64,000 nt of DNA from Bacillota bacterium. GTDB taxonomy: Bacteria; Bacillota; UBA4882; UBA8346. Shown in pieces: positions 33,042-42,732 of the stretch. The translations under genes were made by a program, and so were the position numbers. The notes under the pieces were generated by a model. It was not told where the DNA came from. It did not search any database and was given only the letters and a program-made list of their open reading frames with translations. Location of the stretch: contig JAEVYU010000079.1 of NCBI GenBank assembly GCA_023392595.1, positions 73,120 through 137,119 of the forward strand, in the 5' to 3' direction. How positions within the stretch are numbered: position 1 is the first letter of the stretch; each line of letters opens with the position of its first letter.

Positions 33042-35113
33042 CTTGATTGCTCCTTCACATTTTGATACGACTGTTTAATGCCATCGACGTGGCTCTGGTC
33101 GCTGAAATAATTGTAGATATCCTCCAACTCGGCCCAATGGGAATAGGAATCCTTGGTGGAAAGTCCCACCAATATTTGGGTGTCGTTCCCATCAGGGCAA
33201 GGCAACCCTTTAGGCGCTAAAATAATGCAGACATCGATTTTGGGATTGGCTTCACCCTGTAATGGAAAATGTACCAATACAACATCCTGCCGAATACGAT
33301 AGGTTTGAAGCTTTTTGTTTTGCAGCATATTGACCATCCTCTGTCCGAGGCGCCGATTGGTCGCACCTTGTTGGAGCACTCGGCTGCAAGATATGAGTGC
33401 TTCCCGTAAGTCGGCCGTTTCCGGCGACAAATAAATTTTGTTTTGTTCAATTTTTTCGTAAAAGATACCGCTCTTGGCACTAACGCGTTTGCCGCGCTCA
33501 TTTTCCTCAAAATACCGGAAAAGTTCCAGATACAATTTGTCTACTTGCACTTCTCCTTCGACACTGTTCTTAACCCTGCCAATGATTTCCTGGATCATTT
33601 GATCATAGCGGGCGATTGACTTATCTTCACGTAAGATTTCAATGATCCGACGCTGTGTCGCTTCTGTAATGATTGGACCGCTTTCTACGGCTTTTTTGCA
33701 AGAAAAACTTTTACCGAGCGGCACCAGAGACACTACCAGCGTGTAATCGTCCAACATCCATTGACGTAGCTTGCTTAAACTGATGACATGATAGTCCAGT
33801 GAAAGTCCAAATAAATCCTGCAACTGCTCTTTCATCAGGATGGCCACAGCCATGTTTCCTGCGCCTACAATGAGAACTTTTCGAATATCCGTTTTTTTCT
33901 GGGTAAGGTACTTTTCATTTAGATTGCTTACAAAATAAACACATAAATAAGCCAATTCATCTTCGGAAAAGGCTTCCACCGGAAGATTCATTTTCGTAGC
34001 CTTAACGGCCTTATATGTGAAATCAAATACAAACGGATACATCGACTTGATATCTTTGACTAAGGGGTTTTTATCCAGGATACTGTACTTGACACGATAA
34101 TACATGGGGCGGATATGATGGCTAAGTTGTTTTTGAAGCCGTTCACGGTTGGGAAAAGACAGGCAGGCAATGCGTTCAAAGTTTAAAACCAATTCTTCCG
34201 CAAAGCCTGCAATGAAGGTGTCCTCTTGTTCCTGGGAAAGAAAATCTGTTGTTTGTATGCCAAGAAACAATGTGGTAATATAATAGGTTTCCTGCATGGC
34301 AACTTCAACGCCATGAACGCGTAATTTTTGAAGGCTAAACTCCACCGAACGGAAGGAAAGACTTTTCATCAGGGCAAGTTGCTCATCGCTGCTTAATTGA
34401 ATGACATTCCCTTTTCGGCTGCGTATCCAAGATACCTGGATCATCATGCGAATCAATTCAATGTTGGCAAGGATATAATCACCGCAAATGTCGGTTTCAT
34501 ACTGTTTGATAAGACAACGGCAAAGCTCACCGAAATCAATTTCGTTTTGATAAAGATGAACCAAATTATCCTGTAAAAAGTTATGAATATACCCAAGTCC
34601 ACCGGAGGTTGATAACAGCCGGAACTGTTCTCCCAACATCTTACGGATGGTCATTTCTTCACCTAAAATCACATATCCGGATTTAATGGTGCTGCCAAGG
34701 GAAAGCCCCCATCCATTCAGCATTTCCCGTAATCCCTTAATATCCCCCAGAACTGTATTTTTACTTAAACCCGACAGTTCCATTAAGCGTCCAATTGTGA
34801 TATTCTCACTGGAAAGCGCGATATAGATTATCTCAATCCCTCGCCGCTCTTCAATGGATAAAAACTGGTTTTTATCCTGACAAAGGCGCTTTTCCAAGGT
34901 GGCGGCATCCAAAATCTCCGCCCGAATAACCTGTCCGGAAATGATCACCTTACCCAGGCGATAATGTTTCAGCCATTCATTGAGTTTTTCCAAATCATAA
35001 TATAGAGTACGTTTCCCCACTCCTAAGGTTTTTAAGTATTGTTCCGCTGAAACACCCTTTTCTGTATCCAACAGGACTCGTAAAATATTAGTCTGCCTGC
35101 TTTTAAGTTCCAT
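33038..35113 (-). CDS. PRD-domain transcriptional regulator (MtlR/BglG-like), 691 aa
   Basis: A PTS-controlled activator. N-terminal HTH domains (SRQTNILRVLLDTEKGVSAE, then ITIGRLMELSGLSKNTVLGD) are followed by two PRD domains (about residues 200-390). Next comes an EIIB-like domain around residue 407 (KVLIVGAGNMAVAILM) and a C-terminal EIIA-like domain with a histidine in VVLVHFPLQ (about residue 635). The usual phosphocysteine of the EIIB-like P-loop is absent here. It is the second gene of the operon, between HPr and enzyme I, so it should switch this operon on when the substrate is consumed. AGGAGG lies 5 nt before ATG 35113. Confidence 0.88.
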   Translation of the reverse strand: MELKSRQTNILRVLLDTEKGVSAEQYLKTLGVGKRTLYYDLEKLNEWLKHYRLGKVIISGQVIRAEILDAATLEKRLCQDKNQFLSIEERRGIEIIYIALSSENITIGRLMELSGLSKNTVLGDIKGLREMLNGWGLSLGSTIKSGYVILGEEMTIRKMLGEQFRLLSTSGGLGYIHNFLQDNLVHLYQNEIDFGELCRCLIKQYETDICGDYILANIELIRMMIQVSWIRSRKGNVIQLSSDEQLALMKSLSFRSVEFSLQKLRVHGVEVAMQETYYITTLFLGIQTTDFLSQEQEDTFIAGFAEELVLNFERIACLSFPNRERLQKQLSHHIRPMYYRVKYSILDKNPLVKDIKSMYPFVFDFTYKAVKATKMNLPVEAFSEDELAYLCVYFVSNLNEKYLTQKKTDIRKVLIVGAGNMAVAILMKEQLQDLFGLSLDYHVISLSKLRQWMLDDYTLVVSLVPLGKSFSCKKAVESGPIITEATQRRIIEILREDKSIARYDQMIQEIIGRVKNSVEGEVQVDKLYLELFRYFEENERGKRVSAKSGIFYEKIEQNKIYLSPETADLREALISCSRVLQQGATNRRLGQRMVNMLQNKKLQTYRIRQDVVLVHFPLQGEANPKIDVCIILAPKGLPCPDGNDTQILVGLSTKDSYSHWAELEDIYNYFSDQSHVDGIKQSYQNVKEQSR

Positions 35114-35134
35114 GGCGCCTCCTGTTTGTTATCG

Positions 35135-35398
35135 TTAATCAGGAAGATTTTCCAGAAAATTTGCGACTTGGGCTCCGGCCGTCTCTTCATCCAAACCTTC
35201 CACCTGCAATATGACTTTAGCACCCTGATAAACTCCGCCGCTCAAAACGCTAATGATGCTTTTCCCATCAAGCTCTTCGCCTTCTTTGGTTATTAAAATG
35301 ACTTCACTTTCAAATTTATTGCAAAGCTCCACCAGTTCACTGGCAGGACGGGCATGCAACCCCGTTTTATTTTGAATATCAATCTCTTTCCGAAACAT
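35135..35398 (-). CDS. ptsH: HPr family phosphocarrier protein, 87 aa
   Basis: A complete HPr with His15 in TGLHARPAS and the regulatory serine in GKSIISVLSGG (Ser47 here, equal to Ser46 of classical HPr), which HPr kinase could phosphorylate. ATG 35398 has AAAGGGG upstream; the longer open frame is not needed. As the first gene of the PTS operon it should carry phosphate from its own enzyme I to the Gat EIIA and perhaps to the PRD regulator. Confidence 0.92.
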   Translation of the reverse strand: MFRKEIDIQNKTGLHARPASELVELCNKFESEVILITKEGEELDGKSIISVLSGGVYQGAKVILQVEGLDEETAGAQVANFLENLPD

Positions 35399-35905
35399 TT
35401 CATTTCCCCTTTCCTCAAACGCCATATTTAAGATAGCTGCGCTGTTTAACGAAAAAATAATATCATATACACCAAATTTTAACCATTGCCAAAAACGTGC
35501 ATCGATATCCGGTTGCTTTGTGCAAACAACTGATCCGATCCATCCCGTTTGTATATTTCTTTGCACAACGCCTATTCCTCTTACACAAGTTTCGATTGCT
35601 CTGTCCTCCCTTTCAGGTCACAGTTTCCAGCAATTCTCTTACACGTTGCAATAATAAATAACCACCAATTTTGGTGGTCTCCTTATTAGAAAGGCAGTCT
35701 CATCTTGAGCTTAGATATCGATAGGGGGATATGTTGATAATGGAATGAAATTCCAAGGATGTGGGGAATGAATAGAAATGATGACCGGAGAGATTAGTGA
35801 ATACCCGGAGGGAATTTTCAACCCTCCGGGTATCCGGATTTTTCGCAGATTAACGATGCGTACATCGTTTCCAGTGCGAGGAATCAAACGGAAAAGGATC
35901 GTATT
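35399..35905. other. Intergenic region with promoter space and two hairpins
   Basis: Holds the likely promoter of the PTS operon. An 8-bp inverted repeat ACCACCAA-tt-TTGGTGGT lies at 35661-35678 (possible operator or weak terminator). The stem listed at 35801-35833 closes the iorAB operon. No gene seen. Confidence 0.5.
35801..35833. terminator. Hairpin downstream of iorB
   Basis: ATACCCGGAGGG and CCCTCCGGGTAT are perfect 12-bp arms around a 9-nt AT-rich loop. A short T-run follows on the plus strand (GGATTTTT), but none on the minus strand used by iorAB. Confidence 0.55.
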
Positions 35906-36481
35906 TTAAACCATTTCCCCGCCGGCCCGGAAAGCCTTAAGATTGACCTCCAGGAACTTTTCCGGCAGCTGGGCGCGAAAAACTTGTTCCCAGTCAATAC
36001 CGGTCATGCCGAAGGCCTTGACCATAGCGCCAAAGAGAACGATATTCATCGTTTTAAGATTGCCGATTTGCTGCGCTATTTCGGCCGCATTAAAGGAAAT
36101 CGTTTTAAAAGCTTTCGACATGGCTTCTATGGACCCTTCAGGATAGGCTGCCATTCCGGCGGCCACCGGCATTGGTGCAATAGCATAATTATTGATGACT
36201 GCAATGCCGCTTGGCTTCAAAAACTCAGCGTAGCGGACTGCCTCCATTTTTTCAAAGGCGACTAAAATATCCGCTCCGCCCCGTCCGATAATGGGTGAGT
36301 ATACTTTGTCGCCATAGCGCACCTGAGTGGATACACTACCACCGCGCTGAGCCATGCCGTGAATTTCACTCATCTTGACATCAAAGCCGGCTTCGATCAA
36401 ACCCTGGGTTAAGATTTTACTGACTAAAATGGTCCCCTGACCGCCCACGCCAACCAAAAGAATACTTTTGACATTATCCAT
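35906..36481 (-). CDS. iorB: Indolepyruvate:ferredoxin oxidoreductase beta subunit, 191 aa
   Basis: Gamma-type POR domain protein that pairs with IorA. It has the glycine-rich start SILLVGVGGQGTILVSKIL, KMSEIHGMAQRGGSVSTQVR (about residue 37) and PIIGRGGADILVAFE, all typical of IorB. The complex oxidatively decarboxylates aryl pyruvates (from Trp, Phe or Tyr) to acyl-CoA with reduction of ferredoxin, an anaerobic amino-acid fermentation step. The start ATG shares one base with the iorA stop. A copy of its last 80 bp appears at 39583-39663. Confidence 0.93.
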   Translation of the reverse strand: MDNVKSILLVGVGGQGTILVSKILTQGLIEAGFDVKMSEIHGMAQRGGSVSTQVRYGDKVYSPIIGRGGADILVAFEKMEAVRYAEFLKPSGIAVINNYAIAPMPVAAGMAAYPEGSIEAMSKAFKTISFNAAEIAQQIGNLKTMNIVLFGAMVKAFGMTGIDWEQVFRAQLPEKFLEVNLKAFRAGGEMV

Positions 36482-38235
36482 TATTGATCACCTGCTCTTT
36501 CAATTGCGCCAAACGGGCATACCTGGGCGCACACTTTGCAACCGACACAGAGGGTCTGATCGATGGTGGCTTTACCGTCCTTCAGACACACGGAAGGGCA
36601 GCCCACCTTCAGACATTTTTTACAGCCACGGCATTGATCTTGGTTTACCATACACTTACCGATGTCGTGCTTGAGCTTTTTAATGAGCAGACAAGGACGG
36701 CGGGCAATGATTGCCGCCGGAACCTCACTTGCCAACACATCCTCGACCGCTTTTTCCATTGCCGTTAAATCTTGAGGATCAACGACAATGATCTTCTGAT
36801 AGCCGAATGCCTCCAAGACTTTTTCAATCTTGATCACCGGGGCTATCTCACCCCTGAGGTTAGCTCCACTGCCCGGATTATCCTGATGTCCGGTCATGCC
36901 GGTAATACTGTTGTCCAAGATACAGGGGATCATTTTCCCTTTATTGTAGATGATTTCAGCGGCGCCGGTCATACCGCTGTGGAAAAAGGTTGAGTCGCCG
37001 ACTACGCCAAAAACTTTCTTCCCGGGCTGCCCGGTAATTTCAAAGACCTTGGCCATACCCATACCCACCGAAAAACCGCCGCCCATACAGACTACCGAGT
37101 CCATGGCCCCTAATGGCGGAGCCGAGCCCAAGGTATAACAACCGATATCGCCTGCAATGACAAAATCACGTCCTTTGGATAAAGTATAAAAGAAGCCGCG
37201 ATGAGGGCAGCCGGGGCATAATGCCGGCGGACGCGGCACTGTCTGCGCCTGGGCCTTGGTAACTTCCGGCTGGATGTCGAAAACACCCTTGGCGATAACT
37301 TCCGGGTTGAGTTCACATACATTGGGGATTACTTCTTTTCCAGTACACTCAATGCCCACGGCCTTCATTTGCTCTTCCATGAACGGTTCAAGCTCTTCGA
37401 CCACATAAAGTTTTTCTACCTTGCCGGCAAAGTCGCGGATCAAATCCAGCGGCAAGGGGTATGTAAAGCCCAGCTTTAAAAAGGAAGTATCCTCCGGAAA
37501 GACCTCCTTGGCGTACTGGTAGGCTATGGAAGCGGTGATCACACCGATTTTGGCGCCCTTCATCTCCACTTTGTTCAATGGGCTTTGGTTGGAGTATGCC
37601 GCCAAATCCTTTAGCTTTTGCTCCAAAATGGGGTGATTAAGCTTGGCATTGGCAGGGGTGCACACAAACTTGCGCGCGTTACGCTGATACTCAGGAGTCG
37701 TTACCTCTTCCCTTTCCCCCAGTTCTACCAGACTTTTGGAATGGCAGACCCGGGTGGTGACCCGGTAGAGTACGGGAATATCGAACTTTTCCGAAACCCG
37801 GTAGGCTTCTTGTAAAAAGTCCTTGCATTCCTGGCTGTCGGAGGGCTCAATCAGGGCCATTTTGGCGAATTTAGCATAATAACGGTTATCCTGTTCATTT
37901 TGGGAGGAATGCATATCGGGGTCATCGGCGGTAATGATGACAAAGCCCCGGCCAACACCTTGATAGGTGGCAGTAAAAACGGGATCGGCGGCCACATTGA
38001 GACCGACATGTTTCATGGCACAAACGGAGCGCACCCCGGCGATGGAAGCGCCATAGGCGACCTCGGTGGCTACCTTTTCATTGGGCGCCCATTCACAATA
38101 CAGGGAGTCCCCATACTGGGCCAGGTTTTCGAAAATTTCGGTACTGGGAGTACCGGGATAAGCGCTACCCAGCTTGACTCCAGCTTCGTAAATACCTCTG
38201 GCCATGGCCTCGTTACCGGTCATAAGTTGTTTCAT
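36481..38235 (-). CDS. iorA: Indolepyruvate:ferredoxin oxidoreductase alpha subunit, 584 aa
   Basis: Thiamine-diphosphate enzyme. The N-terminal POR part begins LMTGNEAMARGIYEAGVKLG with a YPGTPSTE motif. The TPP site is GDIGCYTLGSAPPLGAMDSV with GDSTFFHSGM (about residues 355-415). The C-terminal ferredoxin part has two 4Fe-4S cysteine sets (CRGCKKCLKVGCP and CVGCKVCAQVCP, about residues 540-575). ATG 38235 is chosen with GAGGTG 6 nt upstream; the GTG at 38244 lies inside that site. It works with IorB, encoded immediately downstream. Confidence 0.94.
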   Translation of the reverse strand: MKQLMTGNEAMARGIYEAGVKLGSAYPGTPSTEIFENLAQYGDSLYCEWAPNEKVATEVAYGASIAGVRSVCAMKHVGLNVAADPVFTATYQGVGRGFVIITADDPDMHSSQNEQDNRYYAKFAKMALIEPSDSQECKDFLQEAYRVSEKFDIPVLYRVTTRVCHSKSLVELGEREEVTTPEYQRNARKFVCTPANAKLNHPILEQKLKDLAAYSNQSPLNKVEMKGAKIGVITASIAYQYAKEVFPEDTSFLKLGFTYPLPLDLIRDFAGKVEKLYVVEELEPFMEEQMKAVGIECTGKEVIPNVCELNPEVIAKGVFDIQPEVTKAQAQTVPRPPALCPGCPHRGFFYTLSKGRDFVIAGDIGCYTLGSAPPLGAMDSVVCMGGGFSVGMGMAKVFEITGQPGKKVFGVVGDSTFFHSGMTGAAEIIYNKGKMIPCILDNSITGMTGHQDNPGSGANLRGEIAPVIKIEKVLEAFGYQKIIVVDPQDLTAMEKAVEDVLASEVPAAIIARRPCLLIKKLKHDIGKCMVNQDQCRGCKKCLKVGCPSVCLKDGKATIDQTLCVGCKVCAQVCPFGAIERAGDQ

Positions 38236-38512
38236 GTCTTTCACCTCAGATTATTCAATCTAATGACGAGAATCCAGCGTCAAATTTCATTTGGTTCTTC
38301 GCGAACGGTACCCTAATATCCTGCCGCCAGTTTCCCGGAACAGGAAGCCGACTGTTGACCGTTCCGGAACTAAGATACTTCTCCTTTGATTTTCTAAATA
38401 TTTCGGGTTCCTTAATTTTAAGAAAACTGCTTCTTCAATATTATATAACACACATTTCGCACCCACGATCAATCAAATGCGGGATTTAATTGTAAGATTG
38501 TGGGATTGACCA
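38236..38512. other. Intergenic region, nothing clear
   Basis: Upstream region of iorA, which probably holds its promoter. Short minus-strand frames here have no ribosome-binding site. It ends at the transposase remnant. Confidence 0.4.
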
Positions 38513-39582
38513 TTACCCGCTCCATACCGCTAATGTTGGCGGCTTGATATAAATTTCCGGCCCATAGCCGACCAAGCGCAGAATGCGTAAGGCGTTCTTA
38601 TCAATGTTTTTTGGCAATTCACGCCGGATGTGGAGATCCAGGCAATATGCAGTTCGTCCAGGCTTTCCAGCAAAGTCACTCCGGTAAGAGGTAAACGTTT
38701 TGTAGCTTCCCGCCACATGAAACGGCTCATTTTCCGCCCTTTGATTCAAGCGGATTGGCCGTTCGAACAGGCAATAAATCAATAACGTTAGTAGCAGCAC
38801 GTGATGTAAACCCTTGATCCGGTTTTCTTTTTTTCAGAAATAGCGGTTAATAGGGGGGATCTTTGAGAGCGTTGGTCAACCTCTGCTCTTCCTTTTCAAT
38901 CTCATGGACCATACTTTTTTCGCGTCGTTTATCTAACGAAGAGGAGTTCGCCACGATAAAACGATAGGGGATTCCCTCCATCATCCCGGGAAGTTCTTGG
39001 ATCCGGTAGGAGGCCGAACCAGGAGTTTGAGCCATGGAACCCACTTCTTGCCAGGTGTTTTCCCGCCAAGCCTGTTCTTTTAACTCTTCGGAGATTTTAA
39101 AAGTATCGGGAAGCCGGGAGATGAAGGCAATAGACTGCTCGTGCATCAACCGTAGATTTTCGGATGTGATCAACTGGGAATCGGCCACTAAAGTTTGCGC
39201 CAGTTCCGAGTTAACTACATCCTTGAACTTTTTCAACAATTCTTTACTCCAGGTCTTATCGTCTTGGTTGCCATCCACCGGCTTGCCATAGATGGGAAGC
39301 CCGTTGGAGTCGACACAAAGGCCTTTACTGAACCCAAAGTCCACCAGAGTTTGAGCCGGATCGTCATAATCGCCGAAAACCACCATGGAATTGGTATCGG
39401 CATGACAACACCGGGAGTGCAACGGATAGACTTGACGCAGGTTCAGCAAAATCGTTCCATACAGTGGATGGAACTCACTATCTTCCAAGCGTTCTAAAGC
39501 TCGTGCCAGGCAATCATCGTTAAAATCGTCGGCGCTCAGGTCCGCTCTGCCCAATAGAAGCCCCAGAACCTGGTGTTTATTA
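38513..39582 (-). pseudogene. IS1634-family transposase remnant
   Basis: The minus-strand frame from about 39582 to 38847 reads HQVLGLLLGRADLSADDFND, DCLARALERL, ADTNSMVVFGDYD, GLPIYGKPVDGNQDDKTW and EGIPYRFIVA, all IS1634 features. A short stretch is missing after GFSK, where family members read roughly DHRPDLKQ. The C-terminal part continues at 38513-38800 in shifted frames (RAENEPFHVAGSYKTF, LPKNIDKNALRILRLVGYGP). The N-terminal DUF4277-like part is replaced by foreign sequence. It is therefore truncated, internally deleted and frameshifted, and cannot be active. No terminal inverted repeats were found. Confidence 0.75.
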
Positions 39583-39663
39583 AACCTTTTCCCCGCCGGC
39601 CTGAAAAGCCTTAAGAATAACTTCCAGAAACTTTTCCGACAGCTGCGCGCAAAAAACTTGTCG
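39583..39663 (-). pseudogene. Duplicated 3' end of iorB
   Basis: These 80 bp match the last 80 bp of iorB (35906-35986) with scattered substitutions, including the stop and the CCCCGCCGG segment, on the same strand. It is fused on one side to the transposase remnant and on the other to the aspartate kinase remnant. Confidence 0.75.
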
Positions 39664-40580
39664 TTCCGACTGAGGTCATCTTTTTTTGACAAAAAAGAGG
39701 TGTTCAATCTCAAACAAACTAAGGAAGTAATCAGCGCCCGCCTTACTAAACATGAACATGCCGTAATTCCTGGTTTATTGGCTCTTTACCGGATGGAGAG
39801 ATTAAAACTTTCTCCCGGGGCGGTTCTGATATCACCGGCGCTATTGTTACCCGGGGGTCGGGGCGGACATGTACGAGAATTGAACGGATGTTTCCGGTTT
39901 TTTGATGGCTGATCCACGAATTGTCAGGAATCTTAAGAGCATTGAACGGATAACTTACCGGGAGCTTCGCGAGTTAGCCTATATGGGTGCTAGCGTCCTT
40001 CATGAAGAAACGATTTTCCCTGTGCGTGAAACTGGAATTCCCGTGAATATCAAAAATACCAATGCCCGGATGATCCCGGAACAATGATCATCTCCGACAA
40101 AGAGGCTCGTCAAAGTATGGGACATATCACCGGAATCGCCGGGAAAAAAGGATTTACCGTTCTCACGATTGAAAAAGCTTTGATGAATATGGAGTTGGGA
40201 TTTGGGCGCAAATTCCTTTCCATTCTGGAAATAATTGTATCTCCTTTGAACATATGCCCTCCGGGATCGATACCATCTCTTTAGTCATCGCCGACACTCA
40301 GTTGGATCATAAACTTGATAAAGTTATCAACGAAATCAAGCGGGAATGCAATCCCGATATGGTAGAAGTCTCTCCAAACATGGCTTCGGTAGCTACCGTC
40401 GGCCTGGGAATCGCCTGTATACCAGGAATTGCGGCAAAACTTTTTATCGCCCTCGCCAAAGCGAATATCAATGTCAGAATGATTAATCAAGGGTCCAGTG
40501 AAATTAATATTATAGTCGGCGTGGAAAACCAAGATTTTGAAAAAGCGATCTGCGCCATATACGAAGAATTTGTGGAATAA
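39664..40580 (+). pseudogene. Broken second aspartate kinase gene
   Basis: This segment matches lysC from about 23026 to its stop at high identity. It begins inside the kinase domain (GAGGTCATCTTTTTTTGAC, seven T against six), so the first third is missing. At least four frameshifts are visible: the extra T, a loss near 39767, a loss near 39877 and one near 40235. The pieces read VISARLTKHEHAVIPG, MMADPRIVRNLKSIERI, GKKGFTVLTIEKALMNMELG and the final ACT part. It cannot give an active kinase. The last in-frame piece (40254-40580) would encode 108 residues of ACT domain only. Confidence 0.85.
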
Positions 40581-41226
40581 TGCAATAAGGGCAACTTCCT
40601 CAAAAACCTATGAGTTATTATTAGTAAGATTGAACCTTATTTTTAATATTCGATCTAAATCATACAAGCCACGGACCTAACCCATCCCATTGGCAATCAT
40701 AATCTGCATTAAAACCTTGAGATCCTATAAAGCTCTCTTTATGAGCAATCCATCAAACGTATGGCATGATAGTCCCCATCGACGGCCGTCGTGATTTTTC
40801 GAGGAGAAACCGCGTCCTCGATCCACTTAATGGTTTCACCTTCTCTTCCAGTTCGTCGGCTAACTTATATCCGACGGCAATAACGAGGTTATGGACGGCT
40901 AGTAGAATATCCCCCAACCTTTCGATATTGTAACCCGACTGGCAGCTTCTTTTATAATAAGCCGCCCTTTCGCAGCCCACCAAACCACCCCGATGATGAC
41001 TACCTTTTATCTGGCCTTCTCTTTCCCAAAAACGTATCCGATGAAGGCCCTGTATTGCAATTCCCTCGATCGGCGGCATTGTGGAAACTAGACCGTCGGC
41101 TACAATCACCTAATCAAAATTACCCCGGACAAATTCCTCCGTCAAAGCATCTATGATGTGAGCCTTCTTATGCATTGATCCAAACAAAACAGTCATGCCC
41201 CGTTAAAGAACTACTTTCATCCTCCA
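40581..41226. other. Region with an unrecognised, probably degraded minus-strand frame
   Basis: A minus-strand frame at 40753-41109 (118 codons, VIVADGLVSTMPPIEG ... GDILLAVHNLVIAVGYKLAD) reads like protein. It continues upstream in frame past a TAG (GNFD-stop-VIVADG) to about 41190 (MTVLFGSMHKKAHIIDALTE), so it looks like one gene broken by a stop. I do not recognise the family. It follows the scar made of IS1634, iorB and lysC pieces. Confidence 0.35.
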
Positions 41227-41973
41227 TTAAAGACCGTGATGCCCGAGTCGTACTTTCGAAAGAGCGCTTTCATCCGCGATCACAATTACATGAGGATGCA
41301 ACTGCAAGATGGACGCCGGGACTTCCGGAGTAACCGGCCCAAATAGCACCTTTTCAAGAATTTCCGATTTCCCCTGCCCATTGACGACCAACAATATTTT
41401 TTTGGCCTGCATAATCGCCTTAATTCCCATGGTAATGGCATAACGAGGCACCTCGTCCATGCTCTTAAAAAATCTTGAATTATCCGCGATGGTCTGAGGG
41501 CGCAAGGACACTTTATGAGTCATCTTGTCAAAACAGTCATCCGGCTCATTAAATCCGATATGGCCCGTATTACCAAGCCCCAAAAGCTGTAAATCAATTC
41601 CGCCGAAATTGGCGATAATCTGATCATAGGATGCGCATTCTTGTTCAATATTCTTCGCAAGTCCGTCAGGGATCCGGATATTTTCCGCCCGAAAATTAAC
41701 ATGTTTAAAAAAATTCTCTTGCATATAATTATGATAACTTTGAGGATCTTTCGGCGATAATCCGCAATATTCATCTAAATTGACGCTGCGCGTTTCGTGA
41801 AAGTCAATGTCCCCTTTGCGATACCAGCTAATTAACTGTTCATAAATACCTAGAGGGGTTGAGCCAGTGGCTAACCCCAACACACTTCTTGGAAATAAGA
41901 TCACTTGAGCCGAAATGATATTAGCCGCCTTCCGGCTCATGCTTTGGTAATCGGCAGCTTCGATGATTTCCAT
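41227..41973 (-). CDS. nagB: Glucosamine-6-phosphate deaminase, 248 aa
   Basis: Converts glucosamine-6-phosphate to fructose-6-phosphate and ammonia. Visible marks are LGLATGSTPLGIYEQL (about residue 33), VNLDEYCGL with the catalytic aspartate, LQLLGLGNTGHIGFNEPDD (about residue 130) with the catalytic histidine region, and VNGQGKSEIL near the C-terminus. Length is normal for the family. It is the last gene of the sugar-phosphate uptake cluster, about 160 nt after the HAD phosphatase gene, and would feed imported amino-sugar phosphate into glycolysis. Confidence 0.93.
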   Translation of the reverse strand: MEIIEAADYQSMSRKAANIISAQVILFPRSVLGLATGSTPLGIYEQLISWYRKGDIDFHETRSVNLDEYCGLSPKDPQSYHNYMQENFFKHVNFRAENIRIPDGLAKNIEQECASYDQIIANFGGIDLQLLGLGNTGHIGFNEPDDCFDKMTHKVSLRPQTIADNSRFFKSMDEVPRYAITMGIKAIMQAKKILLVVNGQGKSEILEKVLFGPVTPEVPASILQLHPHVIVIADESALSKVRLGHHGL

Positions 41974-42132
41974 GTTTGATCATTCCCTTCTCTGTAGGCT
42001 GTGTGGTTTAAACACATTCCATCTATTGAGTTCATGGACTATTATAGCAGTCTTTTCTGCTCCTTACGCAAGTTTATGAATAGAATTTTGGAATTCCTGC
42101 ACTAACTATTTGCAATGGATACCCGGGGGTTC

Positions 42133-42732
42133 TTATAATATCTGCTGCCTAATAAAAAACTGTCTTAACTCTGCCGCTCCTTGAAAAACATGTCCTTGGA
42201 TGCCAACCGCATTTGCTCCTTTGATATTTCGCTGCAAATCGTCGATAAAGATACATTCCTGGGCGATAAGATCGTATTTTCTTAACAATGCCTCATATAT
42301 TTCCCGATCCGGTTTATTGACTTTAATGTCGCAGGAGATCACGTATCCGTCAAAAAAATTTATAGCTGGTATTTTATCTTTATATTCATAGATTCTTGGG
42401 CTGGCATTGGAAAGTAAATAGATTCGATACCCTTTTTGCTTTACATCTCTTACCAGTTCATACATTCCTTCAATGGGTTTTCTTTCGATAAACCAGCCCG
42501 TCATAGCTTGTTTCACATATTCAGAATAAGCAGGGATTCTGGCGCAAACCGATTCCAAGGCCTCTTTTTCCGTCAACGTGCCACGATCTAATTCGATCCA
42601 TTCTTCTTTGCAAAAAAGCTCTCGGTAGACTCCCTCAATAGCTAATTTATCTTTAAAGGTTTGGTTCAAATAGTCTAAAGGAGCAAACTTAATCAGTACA
42701 TTTCCCATATCAAATATAATATTTCGAATCAT
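42133..42732 (-). CDS. HAD-family phosphatase (YihX-like), 199 aa
   Basis: HAD subfamily IA hydrolase. Motif I is IIFDMGNVLIKF (the DxGNV form of YihX glucose-1-phosphate phosphatases), motif II YLLSNASPRIYEY, and motif III/IV KPDREIYEALL with CIFIDDLQRNIKGANAVG. The gene starts 23 nt inside the end of the response regulator gene, so the two are translationally coupled. In this operon, with phosphoglucomutase and NagB, dephosphorylation or interconversion of hexose phosphates is a sensible role; the substrate is inferred. Confidence 0.85.
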   Translation of the reverse strand: MIRNIIFDMGNVLIKFAPLDYLNQTFKDKLAIEGVYRELFCKEEWIELDRGTLTEKEALESVCARIPAYSEYVKQAMTGWFIERKPIEGMYELVRDVKQKGYRIYLLSNASPRIYEYKDKIPAINFFDGYVISCDIKVNKPDREIYEALLRKYDLIAQECIFIDDLQRNIKGANAVGIQGHVFQGAAELRQFFIRQQIL

